Positions 8,323 through 17,375 are shown, counted from the stretch's first letter. The stretch: DNA of 19,245 bases from JASFYU01 sp045046905 (GCA_045046905.1 JASFYU010000037.1:1-19245), one strand, 5' to 3'. The notes: a model not told the origin generated them from the sequence alone. A program made the numbers and translations.

Positions 8323-8350
8323 AAAAAAAGCCTATCATTTCTGATAGGCT
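8323..8350 (-). terminator. Intrinsic terminator of the cold-shock gene
   Basis: AGCCTATCA (8329-8337) and TGATAGGCT (8342-8350) form a perfect 9-base stem with a TTTC loop on the plus strand. On the minus strand the stem is followed by seven T (8329-8323). It lies 25 bases past the cold-shock gene stop. Confidence 0.92.
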
Positions 8351-8375
8351 CTTGTTCTAAAAAATTAAAAGGTAT

Positions 8376-8570
8376 TTAATCAATAACCTTTACGTTTACC
8401 GCATTTAATCCCTTATTACCTTCTTGTAGATCAAATTCAACTTCATCGCCTTCACGAATTTCATCTATTAATCCAGATACGTGTACAAAATGATCTTTGT
8501 CTACGCCCTCTTCTGTGATGAAACCAAAACCTTTGGTATCGTTGAAGAATTTTACTGTTCCTTTACTCAT
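8376..8570 (-). CDS. Cold-shock protein, CspA family
   Basis: This 64-residue single cold-shock domain begins MSKGTVKFFNDTKGFGFITEE. It contains RNP1 (KGFGFI, residues 14-19) and RNP2 (HFVHVSG, about 27-33), followed by the EGDEVEFDLQEG and GLNAVNV strands. Proteins of this family bind single-stranded RNA or DNA and act as RNA chaperones in the cytoplasm. The length and motifs are complete. It has its own promoter box (8605-8612) and a strong terminator (8323-8350), so it is a single-gene unit. Read-through from the OmpA gene 92 bases upstream cannot be excluded because no terminator is visible between them. Confidence 0.96.
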   Translation of the reverse strand: MSKGTVKFFNDTKGFGFITEEGVDKDHFVHVSGLIDEIREGDEVEFDLQEGNKGLNAVNVKVID

Positions 8571-8604
8571 TACTTAAAATTTAAATTAATTACTAGTTAC
8601 TTTA

Positions 8605-8612
8605 CAAATATA
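8605..8612 (-). promoter_or_regulatory. Candidate -7 promoter box for the cold-shock gene
   Basis: The minus strand reads TATATTTG, an exact match to TAnnTTTG, 34 bases before the ATG at 8570. The predicted leader is about 25-30 bases, much shorter than the long thermosensor leader of E. coli cspA. The -33 region is weak. Confidence 0.55.
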
Positions 8613-8662
8613 GTGCCATAAAATTTGGTAAAAAGCATTATATAGACAAATTTTTCAAACTC

Positions 8663-9796
8663 CTATTTAAGACTATCACTTTTTGTAATCAAAAATTCTA
8701 CCCTGCGGTTATGGTGGCGACCTCGCTGCGAAGCATTATCGGCCACCGGGCGATTACTTCCATGACCTCTCCAAGTTAGTTGTTCTTTAGGCAAACCTAA
8801 TTGGAGCAAATAGTCTGCCACCGCCCTAGCCCTTTGGCTCGAAAGAATTTGGTTATAGCCTTTAGAGCCCACATTATCAGTATGCCCATGGATGAAAATT
8901 TGAAGTGATTTCTCAGATTTCACATAATTAACTATTTTTTTTATTTCCTTTTTTGGAGTTTCTAACAATAGAAATTTATCGAAATCAAACAATACATTTT
9001 CAAAAACATGTGTTTTGTCAAGCTCATAAACTTCTTCAATCTGTGCTGCCGCTTTAGTCTTTTTCCCTGCCATAGTGACCGATTTCTTGACAGCTTCCAG
9101 CAAAACCCTATCAATATAGTAGTAAGCACCTTGTTTTGCATTACGTTTTGTCTTGAACATTCTGGTACGTGCATTTTTTTTGAAATTTCCTAAAATCATG
9201 TATGCTTCTGTTCCCTTGGCTACAAACTCGGAACGGACCAGAATCCAATCTTGAGTGTCGGAAAAAAAACTTGAATAGCCAATTTCAAGGAAATTATAAT
9301 CATAATCAGCCTGTTTGTATATATGTCTTTTTGAAAGTTCTTTTTTTATAGGCACATTCAATCTGTGCTTGGAGAACAACACTCCAAATTCCTTTATGGC
9401 AAAATCAGAACGTTCGGCCAAACTTATATAGAAAGAAATTTGATATCGCTTACCTTTTACCAAGGTCTCGGATAGCTCTGCCTGTAAATATTCTCTATAA
9501 TCGCCAGGTGCATACAAATATAGCCCCGCATAGCCTTTTCCGAAATCGGCGGCTTGAGTGCCATTGAAATTTTTTGGAGCCCCCATTGTAGTACTACACT
9601 CATTAAAATAATCTGTAGAACCTATAGTGGGTACCGTCCAAAATTTTACATCAGCATTAAAATTACCCAATCGTTGTGGGCAATTGATATATTCTTCAAA
9701 ACTCGGATTCTTGATGAGGTTTTGCGACCTAATGGTAAGGGCACTTACAAAACACCAAAGTGTAAGTATATATTTTTCAAGAGAGGCAACAAGCAT
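8663..9796 (-). CDS. OmpA-family outer-membrane protein
   Basis: The protein has 377 residues. An N-terminal hydrophobic stretch (YILTLWCFVSALTIRSQ) serves as signal peptide. The segment beginning NLIKNPSFEEYINCP, about residues 27-230, is a Bacteroidota domain probably of the carbohydrate-binding or galactose-binding-like beta-sandwich type. The C-terminal 110 residues are an OmpA peptidoglycan-binding domain: VLFDFDKFLL, IFIHGHTDNVGSKGYN with the conserved Asp, LSSQRARAVADYLLQLGL, and a final HHNRRVEFLI with the conserved Arg. It probably sits in the periplasm or outer membrane and holds the cell wall. It is the third minus-strand envelope gene after the TPR and barrel genes, 127 bases past the barrel gene stop. 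That gap has no terminator or clear promoter. Confidence 0.88.
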   Translation of the reverse strand: MLVASLEKYILTLWCFVSALTIRSQNLIKNPSFEEYINCPQRLGNFNADVKFWTVPTIGSTDYFNECSTTMGAPKNFNGTQAADFGKGYAGLYLYAPGDYREYLQAELSETLVKGKRYQISFYISLAERSDFAIKEFGVLFSKHRLNVPIKKELSKRHIYKQADYDYNFLEIGYSSFFSDTQDWILVRSEFVAKGTEAYMILGNFKKNARTRMFKTKRNAKQGAYYYIDRVLLEAVKKSVTMAGKKTKAAAQIEEVYELDKTHVFENVLFDFDKFLLLETPKKEIKKIVNYVKSEKSLQIFIHGHTDNVGSKGYNQILSSQRARAVADYLLQLGLPKEQLTWRGHGSNRPVADNASQRGRHHNRRVEFLITKSDSLK

Positions 9797-9923
9797 TCGA
9801 TAGCGTTTAACTTTTCCCCTAAAATAGGAAATTATAGCATTCGAACTACTTCAATTGAAACTTGTTGGTCTAAAACAGAATCTTTCAAAACTTCGCAGGC
9901 AACCCCAAGTCGGCCCCACCCAT

Positions 9924-11678
9924 TTAGAAATCGAACTTATAGGTAGCTCCGCCCAAAACCTGAAAACCCTGTACAGTGTAGTTCGCCCATCTTTGATAGT
10001 TATTATTGGCTATATTCGCCGCCTTTATAAAAATGGACAATTGATCGCTTAAGCGATGCCCTATATGGGCATTGGCATCAAAATAGCCATCTAGTTGTAT
10101 TGAAGTAGCCGGAAATTCCGAAGGCTCAATATTAGCTACCACAACTGTGGAGAAGTCATCTCTCTCGCCTATATAGAACAAATTAGCACCCATAAACCAC
10201 TTTTCGCCTATTTGGTAATCCATAAACAAGGTACTGGTCAGATTAGGGAGGTTCCAAGCCGGATTATCAGTTTCAGTACTGTAATCATAAACATCGACAT
10301 TGACCCCCAAGGTAAAATTTCGATTGATATCGATATTCAATTCCCCAAAAATACCCAAGGTCTTCACATCATCGTAAAACACCTCATAAGAATTACCGTA
10401 ATAATAGCCTTTTTCATCAGCTCTAAAATCATTCCGAGGATTCATTTTAAACAGGGGCTTTCTATTCTCGGCAGTATAAGAACCTTTGATATTATAGCTC
10501 AAGTTAGGAAGCAATTGCCCTTTTAGGCCCACATAGGTATCATACTGAGTATCTGTTGGTGTAATCGTCAAGGTCGGTGACACATAGGGGTTTTCCTCTA
10601 CGAACCCATAATAGGAATTCTGTTTCAGCTGCCCTTCTATACCACCATAAACAATAACGGCCTCATCTAATAATCGGTATGAAGCAGTCACCGCCGGATA
10701 GATATAAAAATTGCTGTCGCTATTCTCCGAATCTAGGCCGTATACCAAATTCACACCCAGATTCAAGGATAAGTCATCGCGCAACATGCTAAGGCTAGGA
10801 TTGATCCCAACCTGTAAGTGACTGTACTTTATTTCGGTCGTATTATCGATAGTATTCACATTGGCATTTTTGAAATTACCGCTGACATAATCTACATTGG
10901 CATTGATACTAAAGGTTTCATCTGCCATGGGAAAATCAAAGCCCGTACTGAATACAACTCTATTCTCCCCTGATTTCACGGCATCCCAAAATCGCCTATA
11001 TTTTAATTTCGCATTTGTGAAATAAGAATCCTCAACATTAATATGCGCCCCGGCCTCGCCCATAAAATAATTCTGGCGTTCTTCAATAGCATTTATTGTG
11101 GCCTCATCAAACGTATTTTGGGGAATACCGTACCAATTATAGAGTTGATGCTGTGCCCCAATATCGATACCCCAATCAATATCTCGATCTCTTTTGACAT
11201 AGGAACCATCCAATTTTGAATTGGAAAGAATATTGTCGAGCGCTACGCCGTCAATCTTTCCTCTTGAGGAATAATGTTCAAGGCCCACGGTATAGCCTGA
11301 TTCACGATCAATGGTTCTACTGGTATAAAACTTCGCCATCATATTCGAGGGGTTTCCTCCACCAGCAGATGCATATGAATTATACAGCATGGGAGGAGGT
11401 GTCCTTTTCACCGTAGATGCCTTGCCCTTTGTGGGCGAAAAGGTCGAAGCCACTGGAACAGAAAAAATACTATAATCAATTTTCTTTTTTTGTAGCACAA
11501 TAGAATCATTGAGATTCGGCATTGCCTTAATCTTAAAAGCATCAGAAATAGTCGGCGTATAGGCCTTTGTCACCGTGACGGTCTCCGTACCAATATCATC
11601 TTTCTCACCTCCTTGGGCCATGACCGATGCCGTTATGCCTAAAAACATGAATAGTGCTATTATGATAAACCTCTGCAT
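9924..11678 (-). CDS. Plug-less TonB-receptor-like outer-membrane beta-barrel
   Basis: With the ATG at 11678 (MQRFIII) the protein has 584 residues. A TTG at 11696 would add six residues before a normal signal peptide and is unlikely. The signal peptide ends after SVMAQ. About 100 residues follow (VTVTKAYTPTISDAFKIKAM and a proline-rich segment), then a long series of alternating strands with aromatic girdles. The end, NNNYQRWANYTVQGFQVLGG then YKFDF, is the strand and terminal Phe seen in TonB-dependent receptors and other barrels. No plug domain of about 150 residues is present, and no TonB box is obvious. It is probably a channel or scaffold in the outer membrane. It directly follows the large TPR gene (107-base gap) and precedes the OmpA gene, so I infer a shared envelope function. 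Confidence 0.82.
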   Translation of the reverse strand: MQRFIIIALFMFLGITASVMAQGGEKDDIGTETVTVTKAYTPTISDAFKIKAMPNLNDSIVLQKKKIDYSIFSVPVASTFSPTKGKASTVKRTPPPMLYNSYASAGGGNPSNMMAKFYTSRTIDRESGYTVGLEHYSSRGKIDGVALDNILSNSKLDGSYVKRDRDIDWGIDIGAQHQLYNWYGIPQNTFDEATINAIEERQNYFMGEAGAHINVEDSYFTNAKLKYRRFWDAVKSGENRVVFSTGFDFPMADETFSINANVDYVSGNFKNANVNTIDNTTEIKYSHLQVGINPSLSMLRDDLSLNLGVNLVYGLDSENSDSNFYIYPAVTASYRLLDEAVIVYGGIEGQLKQNSYYGFVEENPYVSPTLTITPTDTQYDTYVGLKGQLLPNLSYNIKGSYTAENRKPLFKMNPRNDFRADEKGYYYGNSYEVFYDDVKTLGIFGELNIDINRNFTLGVNVDVYDYSTETDNPAWNLPNLTSTLFMDYQIGEKWFMGANLFYIGERDDFSTVVVANIEPSEFPATSIQLDGYFDANAHIGHRLSDQLSIFIKAANIANNNYQRWANYTVQGFQVLGGATYKFDF

Positions 11679-11785
11679 GCTGTGTTCTTTTTGCAAATCG
11701 AAATTATTTTATATATTACTTATTCTATTATATCCCCGTTCTTGTTTCTTTCGAAAAAAAACGAAGATTGATATTCTTATACTAT

Positions 11786-14700
11786 CTAATTATTAGGGTC
11801 TACTGATGAATTACTCTGCGCTTCCTTTACCTTTATAATAGAAAGTTCTCCCCTTGCCTCGGCAACAATTTCAGGATACCGGCCAAAATTAGCTATCACG
11901 CTATCCAAAATATAGGTTGCCTGATAAGCATCATTTAAAGCATAAAAGTTTTTTGCCATAATAACAAGACCCTTACCCCCCCATTCTTTATAACTTGAGT
12001 AATCTTTTGCCAATTTTTGGGTCGAAGCATTCGAAGCTTCATACTGTTCGCTTTTGTTTTTAAAATAAGCATCATAGTAGAGTGCTTCGGCTGCGGTTTG
12101 ACCCGAGGCTATCTTCAGTACCGCGATATAGGCAGATTCCGCTTTGACCTCATCGCCCGTAGCAATCGCTGAACGTGCAATCATAATCTGCGCATCACTT
12201 TTAATACGGTTATCAATCCCCGAGCTCGCCAAGACCTTTTCAGCATAAGCAATAGTTCGCTCGTAATTCTTTTGTTCGTAATACCCTTTCATCAAGTTAG
12301 ATTGGGCAAAAGTGCGGTTCTGCTGAATATCGGCCTGATTCTCTAACCGCTCCAAATAGAAAAGCGCAGCGGCATAATCTTTATTACCAATATACACTTC
12401 ACATACCCTGGTCAACGCCTGTTCGGCATACTCGCTGGCCCCTCGATCCGCTACATAGGTATAATAAGGCAGTGCTAGGTCTGTTTGACCCTTACCAAAA
12501 TGGAGCTGCGCCAAATTAAAATTGGCTTTTATCGTATGTAACCCATTGGGGAATTGTTTGATATATTTCCCATACCCCCTAATAGCAGCTTCCTTTCTAC
12601 CCTCTATATTTTGTTTATCGGCAGATTCATAGCTTGCATTATCCAGTTCCGAATCGGTGACTTCTACAAAATCAAGGTCTCGTACCCAAACTGCATACTC
12701 ATCTACTCGGCCCAGGTCTACATACACCAATTTAGCCGTAGCCACGGCCTGCACGGCTTCCTGAGTTTTGGAGTAATCACGTACTACTGTTTTGAATTTG
12801 ACCAGTGCCTGTTCATTTCGGCCCGCATTGTAATGCACTAATCCTTGGCGTATGATGGCTTTTGGCACCAGTGAACTTCCTCTATATTCAGTTATTAATC
12901 GCTCATAAGCCTGTAATCCTTGTTGTTCTTGCCCGGCCGAGATATAGGTGTTGCCGAGTTCGAATAGCGCATCATCTTTAAGCGTAGATTTCGGATAGTT
13001 GGAAACAAAATCACGCAACTCCGCCATTTTTTTGGCAGCCCTGCCCACAAAGCCATAACTCAAGGCCTTTTGATAGGCCGCATAATCTTTTTGGGGACCT
13101 GTCAAAGCCAATGCCTTATTATAAGTCTCCATAGCGGGCCAGTATTTACGAGTCACAAAATAGCTGTCGCCCAAACGTAAATAGGAATCGTATAGTTTTC
13201 CAGTATCCCTAGGGCTCGAACTGGCATAGGCTTTATAATAGGAAATCGCCCGGCCATAATCTTTCAATTTAAAAGAAGTGTAGCCCAGATGGTAATCAAG
13301 TTCTTTGTATTCCGCTGTCAATCTGGCACTCGGGTTTTGTTGAAACCGTACAAAGTCAGCCATTGCCTCATCAAATCGGTTCAAGAGATATTCCGATTCG
13401 GCCTTCCAATACCTGGCCCTGGCCCTGAAAGTAGCATCCTCGGCACTGCCTAATGATTTCTTAAAATTTTCAACAGCTCCTACATAATCGGAATCTACAA
13501 ATAGCTCTACTCCGCGATAGAAGGCCACTTTTTGATAGGTCGTCTTACTCGCAAAGTTCTTGTTCTTTTCCAAAAGTTCCATAGCCCCTGCAAAATTCTT
13601 AGAGGTGATATACGAATCTACCAACAGCTCCTGCATGGCCTTGGCATTGCTATCATTCGGATAGTTCTTTAGATAGGTAGAAATCACCTGCGGTACGGGT
13701 TCGTATGGGTTCCCGATTTCATAGCTCAGGCGCGCATAGTTTAAATAAGCATCTTTTTGAATCTCCACTGAAAAATTCATTTCAGAAGCATTGCGGAAGG
13801 CATTCAAAGCTTCCTGTTTTTTATCTAATTTCAAATAACATTCTGCCAAATGGTAATAGGCATTCTGCGAAACGCTGTTTGTACCACCAATAATCTTATT
13901 GAACTGTTGAATGGCATTCGCAAAATCGCCCTGCTTGTAATAGCTGTACCCCAACAAATAATAATCAGTATTATTCCATTTGCCCCGTTTGCCCTTATAT
14001 TCCTCTAGATAAGGAGCGGCGTTCGCATATTGTTTCAAATTAAAATAACTCTCACCAATAATCTTGTTGAGTTCAGAAACTTCTTTTCGGTCTGATTTCG
14101 GCAATTGTTTTTTGGCCAAGGCGATGGCCTCCTCGAATTTGCCCAACTTAAAATTCATATCGGCCTGATAGTAGCTCAATTTTTCTTTGAGCACTTCCTG
14201 ATCTGTAATCTGATTAAAGCGTTCATTCGCCGCCTCATAATCATCTTGTTGGTACGCGATGTAGCCTAGATAATACTTGGCCTGAGAACCATAAACGGTC
14301 GATGCTGTCACCTGGTTCAAATAGCGCTCGGCATCCTTTGTTTTTCTACTTGCAAAAAGGGAATACCCATAATTGAAATTGAACTTGTCCATTTCCTTTT
14401 TTGACAAGGCATTTTGATCTACTTTTTTATACCATTTCAGGGCATAGGGGTACTTTCCTGTTTCAAAATAATATTCAGCCACATCTGAAAAGGCAGAATT
14501 TCGTTTGGTTGAGGTCGGATATTGTTCTACAAAATCCTCCATCAAGCGATCCGCCCCCAATTGGTTCAGACGAACTGCCGCATTAGCCTCATAATAAGTA
14601 CTGTTGGCCTTGGTCTCGAAATCACGGCTACTGCCCTTGACTCTAGCGAAAATAGTTTGAGCTGCTTGATACTGTTCATTGTTGTACAGTGCCAGCGCAT

Positions 14701-14806
14701 CTTGATAATCTTTTTGTTCGTGGGTATATATCTTGGATTCTTGGGCAGCCCCTATCCAAACAATTCCCATAAAAATGGGAATAAAAGCGGTGATTTTCCT
14801 CAGCAT
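11786..14806 (-). CDS. Large periplasmic tetratricopeptide repeat protein
   Basis: This 1006-residue protein has a signal peptide (MLRKITAFIPIFMGIVWIGA, cleavage near AAQ). The rest is almost entirely helical TPR-like repeats, recognisable by recurring patterns such as YYLGYIAYQQDDYEAANERF, YYLLGYSYYKQGDFANAIQQ and ALFELGNTYISAGQEQQGLQ. At about 34 residues each, roughly 25 repeats fit. There is no lipobox and no membrane segment other than the signal. It likely sits in the periplasm or at the inner face of the outer membrane and binds partner proteins. The next two genes on the same strand encode an outer-membrane barrel and an OmpA protein. I know no experimentally assigned role. BamD-, AlgK- or gliding-related functions are possible analogies but are not shown by the sequence. 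Confidence 0.87.
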   Translation of the reverse strand: MLRKITAFIPIFMGIVWIGAAQESKIYTHEQKDYQDALALYNNEQYQAAQTIFARVKGSSRDFETKANSTYYEANAAVRLNQLGADRLMEDFVEQYPTSTKRNSAFSDVAEYYFETGKYPYALKWYKKVDQNALSKKEMDKFNFNYGYSLFASRKTKDAERYLNQVTASTVYGSQAKYYLGYIAYQQDDYEAANERFNQITDQEVLKEKLSYYQADMNFKLGKFEEAIALAKKQLPKSDRKEVSELNKIIGESYFNLKQYANAAPYLEEYKGKRGKWNNTDYYLLGYSYYKQGDFANAIQQFNKIIGGTNSVSQNAYYHLAECYLKLDKKQEALNAFRNASEMNFSVEIQKDAYLNYARLSYEIGNPYEPVPQVISTYLKNYPNDSNAKAMQELLVDSYITSKNFAGAMELLEKNKNFASKTTYQKVAFYRGVELFVDSDYVGAVENFKKSLGSAEDATFRARARYWKAESEYLLNRFDEAMADFVRFQQNPSARLTAEYKELDYHLGYTSFKLKDYGRAISYYKAYASSSPRDTGKLYDSYLRLGDSYFVTRKYWPAMETYNKALALTGPQKDYAAYQKALSYGFVGRAAKKMAELRDFVSNYPKSTLKDDALFELGNTYISAGQEQQGLQAYERLITEYRGSSLVPKAIIRQGLVHYNAGRNEQALVKFKTVVRDYSKTQEAVQAVATAKLVYVDLGRVDEYAVWVRDLDFVEVTDSELDNASYESADKQNIEGRKEAAIRGYGKYIKQFPNGLHTIKANFNLAQLHFGKGQTDLALPYYTYVADRGASEYAEQALTRVCEVYIGNKDYAAALFYLERLENQADIQQNRTFAQSNLMKGYYEQKNYERTIAYAEKVLASSGIDNRIKSDAQIMIARSAIATGDEVKAESAYIAVLKIASGQTAAEALYYDAYFKNKSEQYEASNASTQKLAKDYSSYKEWGGKGLVIMAKNFYALNDAYQATYILDSVIANFGRYPEIVAEARGELSIIKVKEAQSNSSVDPNN

Positions 14807-15005
14807 AGTGTTCTAACTATTTTTAAAAATTCCGTTGTCTTAAAAAGAATAACGTCAAAAATTGTTCCTAAGTATGTGAAATCTGCCTGCGATTAAAATT
14901 CCTTTGCGCAAACAAGTATATCAAACCCTATAAAGGAAAAGATTTTTGCCGTGCGCCCACACTTTATAACGGAGAACTTATTACTTTTATATCAACATAA
15001 AAATT

Positions 15006-15689
15006 ATGTCCGAAACAATATTGGAATTAAAGGAAGTGGCTATTTTTCAAAAGGAAAGTTTGGTCCTCGAACATGTGAACCTTGAAATCAAAAAAGGAGA
15101 ATTTGTATACTTGATTGGTAAGACCGGAAGTGGAAAAAGCAGCTTTATGAAAACCCTTTATGCCGATTTACCCCTAAGAGAAGGCGAAGGTCATATTGTC
15201 GATTTTAACCTAAAGACCCTTAAAGAAAAAGATATTCCCTTTTTACGTCGAAAACTAGGCATTGTCTTTCAAGATTTCAAACTTTTACCTGATCGCAACA
15301 TCAACAACAACCTACAGTTTGTGCTCAAGGCCACGGGCTGGAAAAATTCGAGTAAAATAGATCAGCAGATTCAAGGAGTATTGACCAAAGTAGGCATGAA
15401 AACCAAAGGTTTTAAATTTCCGCATGAACTCTCAGGCGGCGAACAACAACGTATCGCCATAGCTCGCGCCCTGCTCAACGACCCCGAACTTATTCTGGCC
15501 GATGAACCGACCGGAAATCTAGACCCCCAAACCAGTGTTGAAGTCATGAAAGTCTTACAGGAAATCAACACCGCAGGACGCACCATTCTCATGGCGACTC
15601 ATGATTATGCCTTAATTTTAAAATACCCTTCCAAAACACTTAAATGCGATGGCAATAAAGTGTTCGAAGTAGTTCAAAAGGCGGTTTAA
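15006..15689 (+). CDS. ftsE: FtsE-like ABC transporter ATPase
   Basis: This 227-residue cytoplasmic ATPase has all nucleotide-binding motifs: Walker A GKTGSGKSS (about 38-46), Q-loop VFQDFKLLPDRNINNN (near 88), signature LSGGEQQR (near 141), Walker B LILADEPTG (near 163) and the H-loop ATHD (near 198). Sequence style and length match FtsE of Bacteroidota. FtsE works with the membrane protein FtsX to activate peptidoglycan hydrolases during division. No ftsX is adjacent; in this phylum it is often encoded elsewhere. The gene is divergent from the TPR gene across a 199-base gap. TACTTTTA at 14982-14989 is a near match to the -7 box. The symbol is a family-level inference; a LolD- or MacB-type ATPase is the main alternative. 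Confidence 0.8.
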   Translation: MSETILELKEVAIFQKESLVLEHVNLEIKKGEFVYLIGKTGSGKSSFMKTLYADLPLREGEGHIVDFNLKTLKEKDIPFLRRKLGIVFQDFKLLPDRNINNNLQFVLKATGWKNSSKIDQQIQGVLTKVGMKTKGFKFPHELSGGEQQRIAIARALLNDPELILADEPTGNLDPQTSVEVMKVLQEINTAGRTILMATHDYALILKYPSKTLKCDGNKVFEVVQKAV

Positions 15690-15817
15690 AAAACCCCCTA
15701 CTTTATCAATGATATGATTTATAAGGATAAAAGCTGAGGTAAGTACGAAGATCAACTAAATTTGAGAAGAACAAAACATAGACTAAATATAATCACAGAA
15801 AATGCAAAGACGATAAT

Positions 15818-17176
15818 TTGCACAAAGCACAGTCTAGATTTAAGAATTTTCCTGCGGTAAGGACTCCAAAAGGAAAGCGCAATTTTGAAAGTGAAGCAAT
15901 AGAGAGTGCCATAACTGAGTTTCAAAAAAATGTAAAGGATGAAGAACTGAAATGGTTGTTTAACAATTGCTTTCCCAATACCTTGGACACTACAGTAACT
16001 TTTACAGAAAATTATAAAAAATCCGACACCTATGTAATAACAGGTGATATCGATGCGATGTGGCTCAGAGACAGTTCTGCCCAAGTATGGCCCTATATGG
16101 CTTTTGCAGATAAAGACAATAGATTAAAAGACTTGATTGCCGGACTTATCAATAGACAAACACGTTATATTCTTAAAGACCCCTACGCCAATGCTTTTTA
16201 TAACGATCCCAATAAAAAGGGAGAATGGACGACCGACCACACAGCTATGCAGCCGGGTGTACATGAACGCAAATACGAAATCGATTCATTGTGCTACCCC
16301 ATACGCTTGGCATACTACTACTGGAAAACAACGGGCGATACACAAGCCTCCGATGCTGATTGGAAAAAGTCTATAAAATCGATTTTAAAAGTATTTACCG
16401 ACCAACAGCAGAAAAATAACAACGGCCCTTATTCTTTTCAAAGAACAACATCAAATGCTACAGATACAAGGTCTCTTAAAGGATATGGCCACCCCGTCAA
16501 GCCTATTGGATTAATCTGTTCCGCATCTAGGCCTAGCGACGATGCCACGGTATTTTCCTTTTTGACTCCCTCGAACTTCTTTGCCGTTGTCAGCTTGAAC
16601 CAAGCCGCTGAAATGATAGAAAAAATTGCAGGCGATATGCAACTGGCTAAGCAATTAAAAGAGTTAAGTGCAGAGGTGGCCCAAGCACTAAAAGATCATG
16701 CTATTGTTGAACATCCAAAATATGGTAAAATCTATGCCTTCGAGATCGACGGTTTCGGCAGCCGCCTCTTAATGGACGATGCCAACGTACCCAGCCTTCT
16801 TTCTCTTCCCTATCTAGACACCATCGATAGCAAGGACCCTATTTACCAAAACACTAGAAAATTTGTTTGGTCTTTAGATAATCCGTTTTTCTTTAAAGGA
16901 AAAGTCGCCGAAGGAATTGGAGGCCCGGATGTAGGAATCGACATGATATGGCCCATGGCTATCACCATGCGAGGATTAACGAGTACCGACAGTGCAGAAA
17001 TCAAGGCATGTATTGCCATGCTCAAAACAACACATGCAGCTACCGGTTTTATGCATGAATCATTTCATAAAGATGATCCAAAGAATTTCTCAAGATCTTG
17101 GTTTGCCTGGGCAAATACACTTTTTGGAGAATTTCTGTGGAAAACGCATAAAGAAAGACCTGAATTACTATCCTAA
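15818..17176 (+). CDS. GH125 exo-alpha-1,6-mannosidase, start uncertain
   Basis: This protein of about 452 residues belongs to glycoside hydrolase family 125 (formerly DUF1237), inverting enzymes that remove non-reducing alpha-1,6-linked mannose. Family signatures: GDIDAMWLRDSSAQVWPY near residue 75, SRPSDDATVF with Asp241/Asp242 (probable general acid), VGIDMIWPMAITMRG, and FMHESFHKDD with Glu414 (probable base), then FSRSWFAWANTLFGEFLW. The body is intact. The start is odd: the frame is open back to a TAG at 15779, but its only start codon is the TTG at 15818. The nearest ATG (15802) is in another frame and reads M-Q-R-R-stop. Bacteroidota members usually have a signal peptide, and none is encoded here. 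No susC/susD genes are near. Either a cytoplasmic enzyme or a damaged 5' end is possible. Confidence 0.87.
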   Translation: MHKAQSRFKNFPAVRTPKGKRNFESEAIESAITEFQKNVKDEELKWLFNNCFPNTLDTTVTFTENYKKSDTYVITGDIDAMWLRDSSAQVWPYMAFADKDNRLKDLIAGLINRQTRYILKDPYANAFYNDPNKKGEWTTDHTAMQPGVHERKYEIDSLCYPIRLAYYYWKTTGDTQASDADWKKSIKSILKVFTDQQQKNNNGPYSFQRTTSNATDTRSLKGYGHPVKPIGLICSASRPSDDATVFSFLTPSNFFAVVSLNQAAEMIEKIAGDMQLAKQLKELSAEVAQALKDHAIVEHPKYGKIYAFEIDGFGSRLLMDDANVPSLLSLPYLDTIDSKDPIYQNTRKFVWSLDNPFFFKGKVAEGIGGPDVGIDMIWPMAITMRGLTSTDSAEIKACIAMLKTTHAATGFMHESFHKDDPKNFSRSWFAWANTLFGEFLWKTHKERPELLS

Positions 17177-17263
17177 TCAAAACAAGGCCAATAGTTTATA
17201 ACGAACTCATAACGTTTCGACTCTATTCAGTAATGGCCCTGAGCACTGTACTATTCTTCTGAG

Positions 17264-17375
17264 AGTAAACAAGCTCGGGGCAGGCCTGCCTTTGCCGTCA
17301 GGCAGGGCCAGAGGCATTAATTAAGGAACTAACCATTTATATTTCGACGCAAGCCTGCCTGTTCCGAAGGCAAGA
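17264..17375 (+). repeat. Intergenic repeat copy R3 (long form, lacks 3' end)
   Basis: It begins AGTAAACAAGCTCGGGGCAG like the other copies. It carries a GC-rich hairpin (CCTGCC ... GGCAGG, 17285-17306) and the middle module shared with R2: GCCAGAGGCATTAAT at 17307-17321, two extra bases, then 31 identical bases at 17324-17354. The terminal CCCACTGGTGGG is absent; a different hairpin, TGCCT ... AGGCA, takes its place. Together with the dyad at 17450-17467 it accounts for the 315-base gap after the GH125 gene. Confidence 0.72.

Noticed and set aside
9554..9946. Open frame of 130 codons on the plus strand across the OmpA gene start
   Set aside because: It is antisense to the OmpA gene and the gap before it, with no domain, promoter or plausible start.
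14522..14896. Open frame of 124 codons on the plus strand
   Set aside because: It is antisense to the first part of the TPR gene and has no recognisable features.
15690..15817. Possible small leader peptide before the GH125 gene
   Set aside because: The upstream ATGs open frames of only 2 to 7 codons without conserved features.
15752..16084. Open frame of 110 codons on the minus strand, hydrophobic
   Set aside because: It is antisense to the GH125 gene, whose conserved motifs prove the plus-strand frame. The hydrophobic look comes from the complementary codons.
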